A stretch of DNA of 57,531 nucleotides, taken from Gemmatimonadota bacterium. GTDB taxonomy: Bacteria > Gemmatimonadota > Gemmatimonadetes > Gemmatimonadales > GWC2-71-9. Of this stretch, positions 1-7,586 are shown piece after piece. The notes under the pieces were generated by a model. That model ran no database searches. It saw only the letters and a list, made by a program, of their open reading frames with translations, and was not told the DNA's origin. Numbering within the stretch: the stretch's first letter is position 1; every line of letters begins with the position of its first letter. The position numbers were made by a program, and so were the translations under genes. The stretch spans positions 1-57,531 of the forward strand of contig JANYLJ010000024.1 of NCBI GenBank assembly GCA_025357945.1, in the 5' to 3' direction.

Positions 1-146
1 GCAGGGGGCGTTGCGGCTCGGAGCCGTGGACGGCGTGTCGCCGCCGACGAGGCGGAGGGGAGGGTCGTCACGGTGTTGAGGCATGGCGGAAAAATAGGCG
101 CGGCCCGACGCAACGGCGGATCGGCGGACCTCCCGGCTGATCCGCG

Positions 147-180
147 TGAGGTCGGAGGTTCAACTCCTCCTCGGCCCACT
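147..180 (+). other. tRNA-Ile-like 3' fragment, probable attachment site
   Basis: From about 153 to 179 the sequence is a tRNA 3' half. It has a T-arm with stem GGAGG/CCTCC and loop TTCAACT (about 165-171), then an acceptor 3' strand TCGGCCC with discriminator A. The bases just upstream, including GAT at 149-151, recall a tRNA-Ile anticodon region. No matching 5' acceptor strand (GGGCCGA) or D-arm exists in bases 1-146, so the gene is incomplete. The integrase gene lies directly downstream and points at it, which is the usual arrangement for tRNA-targeting integrases. I infer an att site generated by tandem integration, with the intact tRNA to the left of the window. Confidence 0.6.
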
Positions 181-192
181 TTCCAAACGATT

Positions 193-233
193 GCCCCGTC
201 ACGACTTACGAAGTGGCGGGGCTTCGTTTTTTC
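193..233 (+). terminator. Intrinsic terminator after the tRNA fragment
   Basis: A 10-bp stem (GCCCCGTCAC with GTGGCGGGGC) encloses a 10-nt loop and is followed by TTCGTTTTTTC. It would terminate the original tRNA transcript. A diverged copy of the segment 181-230 occurs at 18321-18370. Confidence 0.75.
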
Positions 234-286
234 AAAGAATTTGGAAGGAGTGTCCAAACAGAGTGGCCAAATCAGCTACTGCGAAA

Positions 287-1465
287 TCAGGACGACACTG
301 AGACCAGCCGCGTTCGATTTGCTAGTGCCTCTCGCATCGTGACCATGTCGGCGCGTTGGTAACACTTCAGGATCGTCTGCGGCTCTTTCCATCCGCCCAT
401 GTAGCAAAGATCCTTGAGCGGGGTGTTCTTCATCTCTGTTGCGAACTTCCGGCGCAGTGAGTGCCAGCCCATACCTGGCTGATGCACAATCCCGGCAAGC
501 GCCTCGCCCCGCTGCCACCAATCCCGCCAAAGATGCCGGGAGCATGGCTGAGAATTGTTCCCCGGAGCGGGGAAGATCCAAGCATCCCCTAGCGAAAGAC
601 TTTCCTTTCGGACCTCTCGCAGTCGTTGCTGCAATGCAGCCAACAACTCCGGTGACATTGGAGTCTGATGTTCGAACCCGATCTTGTCGTTTGCTGCCCG
701 CCAACGAATGGTCGTGTTTTCAAAATCAATGTCCGACCAGCGCAAGAGGCTAACCGCCCCAATGCGGTGCCCCGTAGCGTTCGCGATTACCAACCCCGTC
801 TCAAACATCGGGTCAATTCGAACCGCCACATTGAGCAACGCGAGGTAGGTCTCGTCATTCACGATGGGGCGCCGGGGTGATTCTTCCTTTGGGTACGGGA
901 GCCCGTGAAGCGGATTTCGCATGAGCAGCGGCCGACCTTCAGTGTCGGTAACGGACATTGCCCAGTTGATCGCTGACCGTAGGAACTTGAGGTCGTGAGT
1001 AATCACGCGATTACCGACCGGTTTTCCTTTCGAGCGCCCTTCGCGCTGGTCGCCTCCCTTTCGCCGCCAAACGATGTACTGATCCCAATCACGGCGACTC
1101 AGCGTTGACACCTTCCGACTACCCCCAAAGCTGTTGAGAAAGAGCCTTGCCGCTCGCTTGTCGTGGTTCCGCTTGCTCACACCCTTCTGCGGAGTGACCT
1201 CTTGGAGATAATCCGACAGCATCACCTGAAGGCTCATTTCCTTCATGATGACTTTGTCGGGCTCTCGAAGCGCGACCGCTACTTCCTCAGCTTTCTTTTT
1301 CGCGGCGTCTCGGTCGCGGTGCCCTAGGGCAATCCGCTTCCGCTTGCCCTTCTCGCGAAATTCGAGGAAGATCATTCCGGTCTTCGGATGCTCGAAACAG
1401 CAGCACCGATTGCCACCGCCCCACGCTCCAGCCGAGTAGCTCCATCGTTCTTTCGTTCGGGTCAT
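287..1465 (-). CDS. int: Phage-type tyrosine recombinase (integrase)
   Basis: Site-specific integrase of 392 aa, the usual length for the family. An N-terminal arm/core-binding SAM-like region (about 60-190) precedes the catalytic domain. Visible catalytic residues are Arg234 (ATGHRIGAV), His335 and Arg338 (HSLRRKF), a Trp in GGW in place of the second His, and the nucleophile Tyr369 (KCYQ). The start overlaps the stop of the upstream gene by four bases, indicating coupling. The gene ends about 100 bp from the tRNA-Ile fragment and is transcribed towards it. It most likely integrates and excises the element occupying the first 6 kb. Confidence 0.92.
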   Translation of the reverse strand: MTRTKERWSYSAGAWGGGNRCCCFEHPKTGMIFLEFREKGKRKRIALGHRDRDAAKKKAEEVAVALREPDKVIMKEMSLQVMLSDYLQEVTPQKGVSKRNHDKRAARLFLNSFGGSRKVSTLSRRDWDQYIVWRRKGGDQREGRSKGKPVGNRVITHDLKFLRSAINWAMSVTDTEGRPLLMRNPLHGLPYPKEESPRRPIVNDETYLALLNVAVRIDPMFETGLVIANATGHRIGAVSLLRWSDIDFENTTIRWRAANDKIGFEHQTPMSPELLAALQQRLREVRKESLSLGDAWIFPAPGNNSQPCSRHLWRDWWQRGEALAGIVHQPGMGWHSLRRKFATEMKNTPLKDLCYMGGWKEPQTILKCYQRADMVTMREALANRTRLVSVSS

Positions 1466-1872
1466 CGTTTCGCTCCGTTGGTGGAGTTGACGACAGCCCG
1501 CGCGACCTCGCCCGGTGTTGCGGGGACAATTCTGAAGGCCTGGGGCAGGGGGCGCAACCCGGAAGCCTTCCTGGGCAGGTCAGAACGCCTGATTTTGGGC
1601 GCTCCGGGGCGTCCGGCATTGGGAATGACCCCCTTACGAACCTGCGCCCCAAGGTGATCCGGGGAATACCCGGACTCGGCAGCGGCTTCCTGCAGGTTGA
1701 GCACGATTTCCATCTCGGCAGCGACCACGAGGTCGAAATCCCCCAGAATTTCCTTGCACAACTCCGCGCCGTCCACCGTGGCGTGGCGCCTGCGAAGCGC
1801 GTCAGCTTCGTCGCGCCACTTCGTGCGAAAGTGTTCGGGAGTCACTCTCCAAAGTCCCCGTGACGATGCCAT
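1462..1872 (-). CDS. Small HTH-like protein, possible excisionase or accessory factor
   Basis: 136 aa, not assigned to a named family. The middle part (about 62-100: AAAESGYSPDHLGAQVRKG followed by a basic R-R-S-D-L-P-R-K stretch) has the spacing of a MerR/excisionase-type winged helix, in which a tyrosine-containing helix is followed by a short beta wing. The N-terminal 50 residues are charged and probably helical. It overlaps the gene above by 31 bp and the integrase below by 4 bp, so it is co-expressed with the integrase. A role in excision control is inference from that position. Confidence 0.6.
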   Translation of the reverse strand: MASSRGLWRVTPEHFRTKWRDEADALRRRHATVDGAELCKEILGDFDLVVAAEMEIVLNLQEAAAESGYSPDHLGAQVRKGVIPNAGRPGAPKIRRSDLPRKASGLRPLPQAFRIVPATPGEVARAVVNSTNGAKR

Positions 1873-2498
1873 AGATCATCTACCTTTTTCGATTCTTGCG
1901 CCGAACGCTCGCGACGCGGGCGCCAGTCCTCGCCGGTCTCATTGAACCCGCTTCCCCAGTTCTGCTTGATGTACAACCATCGTTCGTAGTCTGTGCGAAG
2001 ATTTCCAATGGTATCTCGCACGAACCGCTGCTGCGTCGTGGCATCGTTGCCCAATAGTTGAAGCATCTCCGGCCCCATCTCACGTAGCGCGGATTGGAAG
2101 AGTCCCTCCGCCTCAACCATGAACCGCGTGGAAATCGGACCGCCGTAGATGGCGTCATAACAACCCCGAGCAGTCTGCTTCCATGTGAGCGTCAATTCGC
2201 GCAATGCTCGATCATTGAACAGCTCACCGACGAACCTCTTCAACAGCGCGGCGCGGAGATGTCCAGCCTCGACGGGCAGCTGATCGCCGGCGGCGGGAAT
2301 GTGAAGTCGTGGTTGTACGTGCATCACGTACCGCTGCACGGTCCGGACGCTGCACCCGACGCGCCCCGCTATTTCAGGGTAGCTGAAACCTTGAACACGT
2401 AAGGCCGTCATCATATCGATCTTCTCCTGATGCATACGCTGCCCGCCTGCCCGTTTCGGCTCTTGCGTCTTGGACTTTGTCGGTACGCGCTCGCTCAT
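1842..2498 (-). CDS. HTH-domain protein of a mobile element
   Basis: 218 aa. After a basic N-terminus there is a clear helix-turn-helix at about 30-58 (SYPEIAGRVGCSVRTVQRYV), of the kind seen in resolvase-tail and homeodomain-like proteins. The remaining 150 residues are helical and rich in Arg and Trp, without a motif I recognise. It sits in the int operon and overlaps the next gene by 31 bp. It could be a regulator, a terminase-small-subunit-like protein or a replication accessory protein. Only DNA binding can be supported. Confidence 0.6.
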   Translation of the reverse strand: MSERVPTKSKTQEPKRAGGQRMHQEKIDMMTALRVQGFSYPEIAGRVGCSVRTVQRYVMHVQPRLHIPAAGDQLPVEAGHLRAALLKRFVGELFNDRALRELTLTWKQTARGCYDAIYGGPISTRFMVEAEGLFQSALREMGPEMLQLLGNDATTQQRFVRDTIGNLRTDYERWLYIKQNWGSGFNETGEDWRPRRERSAQESKKVDDLWHRHGDFGE

Positions 2499-2638
2499 CG
2501 TCAGTCCCCAGTCCGCCAGTCGGACTCGATGTGGACCGAAACCGGACTAAACACGGTCATGCTCCGGCCGTGCCACGGACCTGAGGCAGCATCTCAGATG
2601 CCTTCCCAGGCCCGAATAGGCGTCGTCACGCAGCAGGT

Positions 2639-3016
2639 TTACGCAGCGGCCGCATTGGAGCTTGGTGCAGCAACGGCAACCGTCCAATTGTGCTGAGTTT
2701 TTCCCGACATTGCAGGATGGGGCGCAAGTCCGTCGTAACGGACGAATACCTGCGTACCGACGGGCACCTGTTTCAGGAGTCGGTCAAGCACCGCACTGCT
2801 CCATACTGCGGACAGTGGACCGTCATCTGAATCACCTTGGCAGAACGCATGGACGTGATGGGCCCCCTTCGCGTTCTTGAGGTCGCGGGCCCCCCGGTAC
2901 TCAATGACCGAACCGTCCTTCAATCGGTCGTACTCGACGATCACGAACTCCGGGCCGTCCGCCTCGGGATCGGGCAGCGCGACAAAACCGGGCGGTAGCT
3001 TGGCGGAACTAGACAT
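2639..3016 (-). CDS. Possible OB-fold single-strand DNA-binding protein
   Basis: 125 aa, no signal or membrane segment. The stretch V-P-V-G-T-Q-V-F-V-R-Y-D-G-L followed by a short hydrophilic turn and a final beta strand ending in W-T-V-A-V (about 84-115) resembles the last strands of small phage OB-fold proteins. The gene overlaps the end of the Rep gene by 8 bp, so the two are translationally coupled. A single-strand binding protein beside a rolling-circle Rep makes biological sense, but the family match is weak and rests on pattern and context. An uncharacterised element protein is the alternative. Confidence 0.5.
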   Translation of the reverse strand: MSSSAKLPPGFVALPDPEADGPEFVIVEYDRLKDGSVIEYRGARDLKNAKGAHHVHAFCQGDSDDGPLSAVWSSAVLDRLLKQVPVGTQVFVRYDGLAPHPAMSGKTQHNWTVAVAAPSSNAAAA

Positions 3017-3500
3017 GTTTCCCTCTCTTGGTTGGTAGAACGACTAGTCCAGGCAGCGATGGCTGCCTGTCTCGCGCTGCAAGCGCCCGCGCGAGGTTGG
3101 GCGACACGTCGTAGTCGAACATCTCTTTCACGACGTACTTCGTGATGTAGTGCGTTGCGCCGCGATCCTGCTCGTACAAATCGATCCTCGAAAAGCCATG
3201 CTTCCATTTCCTCGCGATGTAGTTGGCCGGCAGATCGCGAGTGTTACCGACGAGACCGTGCATGTGAAGGCGACCGTTGAGCGGTCCATCCTCGAAGCCG
3301 ACGAACCAGAACAACGGCATCCCTGCTTCCAGCTCCAGGCAGCGAATCCATGCGGTGAAGGTGCGGCGGGCTCTGTCTGGCCCGCTGTTCTTCTTGAACG
3401 TCAGCGTGACGTAGTGGTCCCATGGAATTTCATTGAGCCATTCTGCCCAGCCTTCGTGAACTTTTCGTCGCACCTTCGCTGCGCGTATTACGTCGCTCAT
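3009..3500 (-). CDS. rep: HUH-type rolling-circle replication initiator
   Basis: 163 aa. It shows the three motifs of HUH endonucleases in order: motif I YVTLTF at 30-35, the metal-binding His-x-His of GRLHMHGLV (His79, His81), and the catalytic-tyrosine motif YITKYVVKEM with Tyr118 and Tyr122 and nearby Lys121/Lys125. Proteins of this type nick a specific single-stranded site in a hairpin origin and stay linked to the 5' end. The short length and YxxxYxxK arrangement recall Reps of ssDNA phages and small integrative elements. A 12-bp perfect hairpin lies just upstream (3522-3554) and may be the origin. Confidence 0.8.
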   Translation of the reverse strand: MSDVIRAAKVRRKVHEGWAEWLNEIPWDHYVTLTFKKNSGPDRARRTFTAWIRCLELEAGMPLFWFVGFEDGPLNGRLHMHGLVGNTRDLPANYIARKWKHGFSRIDLYEQDRGATHYITKYVVKEMFDYDVSPNLARALAARDRQPSLPGLVVLPTKRGKHV

Positions 3501-3920
3501 TGTTGGTCAGGCTCATGGACACACTGCGTGGGCTTCAAGTCTGCCCACGCAGTGCGTCTCGGTCTGCGTTGGCGCTTGCGAGCGAAGCTCGGAACTACTG
3601 CTACCCAGTTGAGGGAGCTTGCCTGCCGACGAGGAACCGTTCTAGGTTCAGGTCCCCGGTCAGGCTCCAACGCTTCGCCCGGTGCTGATCGTGACCGCGC
3701 GCCGAGGGTGACAGCCCTATGACGCGCGCGCTTCATTTTCTGCCATTGCGAGGGCGCCGCCCTCTGCACTCCCGGACAACTTTTAGTGGGGCGGCGCCCG
3801 GATGACCTATGGCGGGTCCGGGACGCCCCAGGCAGACCGACCCTCCGGTGTGCCGCCCATGCGGCTTGGGAGTTGTCACAACCCAGCCGCACGCTTCTTG
3901 GACCGATTGCCGTCCGACGG
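3501..3920. other. Gene-free leader region upstream of rep, candidate replication origin
   Basis: About 420 bp without a convincing gene. It contains a perfect hairpin at 3522-3554, a G/C-rich tract rich in GGCGCCG near 3751-3800 that could fold, and a short palindrome (GAACC-N6-GGTTC) at about 3640-3655. An open frame spans it on the minus strand and touches the rep start, but its product is a low-complexity Arg/Pro/Ser chain with no SD sequence, so I do not call it. This is the natural place for the double-strand origin and the rep promoter. Confidence 0.45.
3522..3554. repeat. Perfect 12-bp hairpin, 22 bp upstream of rep
   Basis: Arms CACTGCGTGGGC and GCCCACGCAGTG pair without mismatch around a 9-nt loop (TTCAAGTCT). 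Perfect stems with an exposed loop immediately upstream of an HUH Rep gene are typical nick-site (dso) structures. A regulatory hairpin in the rep leader is the alternative. Confidence 0.65.
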
Positions 3921-4067
3921 TCAGTCGTCTTCATCGTCGAACAGGAGGGCCCTGAGTTCCTCGCGTAGTTCGCCGTCCGGAATGTCGGGGTCGTCGAGGA
4001 GCGCTGCGATTTCTCCCACCAGGTCTCCAGATTCCGGCGAATCCACGTCCAATTCAGTTCCTCGCAT
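3921..4067 (-). CDS. Small acidic protein, unknown
   Basis: 48 aa with about one third Asp/Glu, ending in DDEDD. I chose the start at 4067 because the mRNA there reads GAAGGAGAAGAGAG followed by ATG, a strong Shine-Dalgarno site. It overlaps the end of the upstream small gene by 14 bp. No family is recognised. Such small acidic proteins in mobile elements can be DNA mimics or regulators, but nothing here proves that. Confidence 0.6.
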   Translation of the reverse strand: MRGTELDVDSPESGDLVGEIAALLDDPDIPDGELREELRALLFDDEDD

Positions 4068-4290
4068 CTCTCTTCTCCTTCGATTGTGTGTGTTCGTCGC
4101 GCAAGCGCTGGCGTGCGAGTTCACGCAGAGCGACTGCAAGCCCTCCCACCGCTGTGCGGACGTCGTAGCGGTCGTCGGCCCCCAGCGACCCGTATTCGAG
4201 CAGATGGCGCATCAATCCCATCGCCTTGCGCACGCGGTCTGTCGGCATGGGGGGTGACAGACGCGCCAGCCCGTTGCTTGCTCCCGACAC
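4054..4290 (-). CDS. Small basic helical protein, unknown
   Basis: About 78 aa if it starts at the GTG at 4290, which follows an AGGAGGA site (4294-4300) at short spacing. An internal ATG at the MPTDRVRKAM segment is an alternative. The second half alternates Arg and Leu (LRELARQRLRDE) and would form an amphipathic helix. It is coupled to the acidic gene downstream by overlapping reading frames. Function unknown. Confidence 0.5.
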   Translation of the reverse strand: MSGASNGLARLSPPMPTDRVRKAMGLMRHLLEYGSLGADDRYDVRTAVGGLAVALRELARQRLRDEHTQSKEKRDARN

Positions 4291-4334
4291 ATGTCCTCCT
4301 GAGGTCGACAGGTGTGTGCTCGTCAGAAGCACAA

Positions 4335-4361
4335 AGGGCCCGGTCGAATTGACCAGGCCCT
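4335..4361 (-). terminator. Hairpin downstream of the 360-aa unknown gene
   Basis: AGGGCC-C-GGTC and GACC-A-GGCCCT pair across a 5-nt loop. On the minus strand it is followed by TTTGTGCTTCT, a weak U tract. It lies 41 bp after the stop of the gene ending at 4403 and before the small-gene pair, so it may separate two transcripts. Confidence 0.5.
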
Positions 4362-4402
4362 CACTTATCTCCCCTCAAATGGTCTATCGGTTACAGACCC
4401 CC

Positions 4403-5485
4403 CTAGGCTCCGGCGTCGCCGAGGCGGACGCCCGCCCTATGCCGATGAGTTTTTAGCCGGTTCGCCTCGGCTGGGTCCATCGGCTCGATTCCCCACATCG
4501 GCATCATCACCGCGCACATCTGATCGGGGGTAAATCGCGCTCGCACAATGGCATGCAATCGTCGGAGTGTCGGGTGCTGCCCGGGTTCTCCCACCCGTTT
4601 CAAGAGAAGTTCCCGTTCGTCACCCGGCCATGCCTGCAAAGCTCTCGTCCACACCTCTCGACGACCGTCTGTCACCTGTGTTTCGTCGCTGTCATCGTCC
4701 TGGCGAAATGGGTAATACGTCTCGATAACGGTCTCGGCCAAACGGTGGCATGCCTCGCGTTCGACGCCGGGGCCCGGCTCTGCCGGTAGCGATTCCAGTA
4801 CCGTTGGCAACGCGGCAAGCATGGCGAGGCGAATCACTGTCTCGGCCAAGCGCACCTTTGGCTCAGTATATTCTCCGCGAAGTTCTGTCGCATGCGGGAT
4901 GAGTCTCGCAAAGGGTTTCTCACCCCGCGCTTTGTCAACGTGCCAGAGTCTCTCCGGTTCTTCGAACACGGTTGCAATCAAGCCAATCATCATTGCGAGA
5001 CGTACGGGCGCTGGTTGAATGGCGCGTGCCTCACTCAGAAACATGTTGAAGAAGGGACCAAAAGACGAAATGCCAATGAGCTCGTTATCTGGACTAAGCA
5101 ACACGACTCGACCAGCGGCGCCCGACTCCGCAATCGACGACGGTTTCGCCCTTAGCAGCTGGCGTTGGATCGGGCGCGGCAGGGTGTCGATCCACCGATC
5201 ATACGGCCGGCCGACGCCGTCACTCCCGAAGACAACACCCTTGGCATACAGCCAACTGCGGTGGGGCCGTCGCTGCGCATTGAGCATTCGATGCAATCTC
5301 CGCTGCATCGCATCCGTCGCGTAAATCGCGAACGAAGGCGCATGAATCACTTCGTAGGGAATTCGAACGCAGTTGTATTCGTTGAGTTCAAAGTATCCGT
5401 TCGCGCGAGGGTCCTCGGGTGCGATTCCTCTCAGGAAGATCCACCGGTGCAGCGAAGACCCACCTTCAATCGGTGAAGCTGACAC
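4403..5485 (-). CDS. Uncharacterised 360-aa element protein
   Basis: I start the gene at the GTG at 5485 because GGAGGA lies 4 bases upstream. The longer frame would run into the preceding HTH gene. No family is recognised. Visible features are a Trp/Tyr-rich N-terminal third (FELNEYN, YDRWID), a hydrophobic middle section (PVRLAMMIGLIATVF) that looks like a buried helix more than a membrane span, and a helical C-terminus. There is no signal peptide and no metal or nucleotide motif. It follows the excisionase-like gene by 22 bp, so both are probably one transcript. It could be a replication, maintenance or cargo protein. Confidence 0.6.
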   Translation of the reverse strand: MSASPIEGGSSLHRWIFLRGIAPEDPRANGYFELNEYNCVRIPYEVIHAPSFAIYATDAMQRRLHRMLNAQRRPHRSWLYAKGVVFGSDGVGRPYDRWIDTLPRPIQRQLLRAKPSSIAESGAAGRVVLLSPDNELIGISSFGPFFNMFLSEARAIQPAPVRLAMMIGLIATVFEEPERLWHVDKARGEKPFARLIPHATELRGEYTEPKVRLAETVIRLAMLAALPTVLESLPAEPGPGVEREACHRLAETVIETYYPFRQDDDSDETQVTDGRREVWTRALQAWPGDERELLLKRVGEPGQHPTLRRLHAIVRARFTPDQMCAVMMPMWGIEPMDPAEANRLKTHRHRAGVRLGDAGA

Positions 5486-5507
5486 ACGGTCCTCCACGCG
5501 GGTCGAT

Positions 5508-5891
5508 CTAGTTGACGAGCCACATGCCCTTTGGGCGTAGTTCGATTTCAGCGTCCTTCGCAAAGCGGAGCAACTCCGCAACGCTTAGGCGGGACACGCC
5601 CAGCACCTTGATGTCCGTCAGTTCTCCCGCGCGAACCAATCGGTTTACCTGCATCCGACTCAACCGTAGGAACGCAGCGGCTTCCTCCTGTGACACCTCG
5701 TCGGTTCGAGTAAGCGCTCGCCAATGCCATTTCCCTCGCACCAGCTTGCGCAACGTCATTCCCTCCGCAGGATCTGGAGGGTTCGGGAGAAAGCGGGCCT
5801 CCCTCTCTGACAAGACGCCCCCGCGCGTCGAGGAAGGTGGCCGCCCGAAGACGACGCGGATTCGTGGATTTGGGCGAAATGGCCGGGGCAT
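5508..5891 (-). CDS. Excisionase-family HTH protein
   Basis: 127 aa from the ATG at 5891; an ATG at 5918 is also possible. The C-terminal half reads TDEVSQEEAAAFLRLSRMQV, then NRLVRAGEL, then a beta turn and RLSVAELLRFA. This is the classic excisionase/MerR-like winged helix: recognition helix, then a wing that tells the protein which residue pair to read. The N-terminal 60 residues are basic and probably disordered. It would bend DNA at the att site or regulate the element. An AT-rich promoter-like site lies just upstream. Confidence 0.75.
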   Translation of the reverse strand: MPRPFRPNPRIRVVFGRPPSSTRGGVLSEREARFLPNPPDPAEGMTLRKLVRGKWHWRALTRTDEVSQEEAAAFLRLSRMQVNRLVRAGELTDIKVLGVSRLSVAELLRFAKDAEIELRPKGMWLVN

Positions 5892-5916
5892 CGGAACTCG
5901 GCGTAGATTTAGATAC

Positions 5917-5944
5917 ATATTGTAACTACAATCCGACGGGATGC
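5917..5944 (-). promoter_or_regulatory. Putative promoter of the excisionase-like gene
   Basis: On the minus strand TACAAT (5922-5917) is a good -10 element, with TTGCAT 16 bp upstream as a poor -35. It stands out as the only AT-rich stretch of the neighbourhood and is followed within 30 bp by the gene start. Confidence 0.35.
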
Positions 5945-6223
5945 AACCTTCGCCAGCAAGGGAGCGGATTCCAGGCGTTTGATTGGGGGCAAACCCCGAC
6001 GTCTCGTCAGGAACAGTGGCGTTCAGGGGACCTATGCTTCGCCCCCTTGGGCTGCGGGGCCTCACGAACGGGTCACGCAGCCTTCATCCGTCGCGCCCTG
6101 CGCCGCATCTCAGGCGTTGGGAGACACTACATCGGATATTCGCCCTCGTGTGAGTTGGACCCGGGAGCCAGCACCGCCGCCGTTTCGTGGCAGCCGTTGT
6201 GAAGCCTCGGACTGACCCACTGC
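5945..6223. other. Gene-free stretch at the right side of the mobile element
   Basis: No convincing gene or structured RNA. I searched here for a second copy of the tRNA-Ile 3' end that would mark the right end of the element and did not see one. Confidence 0.4.
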
Positions 6224-6529
6224 CTACCGGTACGGCGTTCCATGCGGAGCGTTTGCGAGCAATTCTTGGATACTCCGACGGGCGGTTGAGCCGCCAGCGC
6301 TTTGCACTCTTAGCTGACCAGTCGGTCGCGTGGCCAACGCGCGCTGCAACGCATTGATCGAAACGCCCCCGAGTGCATCAGTACTGCTGGACGCTGCGAG
6401 GAGAGAGGCCGAGCTGTTGGCCACAATGCTTCCACCGGTGGTCCAGGTCGCAACCACTTGAACGTCCGTGTAGTAGTTGCTCAACAATCGAGCCTGCGTC
6501 GGAGCTGGGTCAGTCAAGAAACTCCGCAC
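6224..6529 (-). pseudogene. Possible degraded fragment of a secreted protein
   Basis: A 101-codon open frame whose product has a stretch (TDVQVVATWTTGGSIVANSS) vaguely like a bacterial Ig-like beta-sandwich strand pair. It has no signal peptide, no clear SD sequence and no recognisable complete domain. It sits next to a truncated lipoprotein gene, so I read it as decayed DNA. It may simply be a chance frame. Confidence 0.25.
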
Positions 6530-6565
6530 CTATTTGCCGAGGCCTATCGCGGCGTGAGAGTCTAA

Positions 6566-6814
6566 CTACGAACTGTGTCCTTGACGGGGAAGCTTACGAT
6601 CTGATGACCCGCCCACCGAGAGCGCGTAATCGGAGAGGATGTTGGTGAGATCACCTGTCCCACCAACCGATGCCCCGCTCTGTACCAGTGTGAGCGTTAG
6701 GAAATAGCCGCCGGCAGTCGAACCGAACCAGCCGCCACTGAGCGATACTGGGTCATCGCCGCTCGAACATGATCCGACTAGCACGAACACCACGACGAGC
6801 ATCGCTTTGCGCAT
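6566..6814 (-). pseudogene. Truncated lipoprotein gene
   Basis: 82 aa. The N-terminus is a clear lipoprotein signal: MRKAM, a hydrophobic core, then VGSC with the lipid-modified Cys at residue 16. It is followed by a beta-rich start (SGGWFGSTAGGYFLTLTLVQSGASV) typical of the small single-domain lipoproteins common in this kind of genome, which usually run past 120 residues. The last 15 codons are Arg/Lys/Gly rich and do not fit, suggesting a 3' truncation or frameshift. Confidence 0.45.
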
Positions 6815-6860
6815 GACTCACCTTGTTCTCACAGTGATTGGCGCCCGCAGGAAGCGCGGG

Positions 6861-7428
6861 TTAGCCCGTGGGTTTCCGCCGTGGCGTGCCCGGCAGCCAA
6901 CGCGGCGGTGATGCTTTGGCAATTCGTTTAGCATTGACAATTCGACGATTCAAATAGGTGGCAAGAAGGGCAGTACCAAAGTCGAAACGCTCCCGAGCGT
7001 TCGACGGATAGGACTTCAGGGACCCCCTGGCTCGGTTCATCGCCTCGCCAACGCATTTCAGTGACCTGCACTTGCCTTGGATAGATGCGTCCGCGAATGT
7101 GAGGCCGTGGAGCCTGTGTGCGAACGCGTTGCCAGATATCGCGTATCTGGTCGAGATCGAAGCGTTCTTCCTCGGTGATTAGGCCGATCGCGAATGCACC
7201 TTTAATTCGTGCCGAAAACGTCCCAAGCGGGGCTTCGAAACCGTCGATAAGCGCCGCGCAGTACTTTGACTCGTCAACCGTACTGGCGAGCAGGAGATGC
7301 TTCACCTTGTCGTCAAGAAATGCCCTCGCGCTGCCGGGAGCCGCACGTGGTGTTTCCTGCTGGAATTCGGTAAGGAATTCATCGAGTTCAGGGTCGGTCG
7401 AAAACCTGACGTGTCTCCTCATAACCAT
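6861..7428 (-). pseudogene. MltR (mannitol repressor)-family gene with a frameshift
   Basis: The first 85 codons encode a typical MltR-family start (LDEFLTEFQQE, then a helix, then APLGTFSARIKGAFAIGLIT and the helix ending in DQIRDI). The family continues with a conserved N-A-F-A-H. Here the open frame runs on as W-Q-R-V to a stop at 6928. Shifting by one base at about 7125 gives GNAFAHRLHGLTFADASI and, later, RFDFGTALLATYLNRRI, both characteristic of the family, ending at 6861-6863. So a single-base insertion (ATCTGGCAAC) has broken one gene into two frames, or the base is a sequencing error. Proteins of this family are small all-helical cytoplasmic proteins. Confidence 0.75.
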
Positions 7429-7586
7429 GCCTCGCCGTGTTCGATCGATCGGCTCGATGCCTGCCGCACCGCAGTAATGACCACCTGCTCCGAAAGGCCC
7501 GCTTTCACCATCTCGATCACCTTGTCGTTCGTCACGGCGGACGCCGGCGCGGTAATCGGGGTGCCGGCACAGCGTGTCGCGGCGCG

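Noticed and set aside
84-180. Complete tRNA with long variable arm before the integrase
   Set aside because: GGCGGAAAAATAGGCGCGG looks like a Leu-type D-arm, but no 5' strand pairs with the acceptor TCGGCCC, and no anticodon stem forms.
3640-3700. tRNA-like fold near GGTTCAGGTCCCCGG
   Set aside because: A TTC-containing loop is present but no acceptor, D or anticodon stems can be drawn.
3497-3934. 145-aa open frame on the minus strand ending in a 4-bp overlap with rep
   Set aside because: Arg/Pro/Ser-rich low-complexity product, no ribosome site, and it crosses the hairpin and the adjacent small gene; more likely non-coding.
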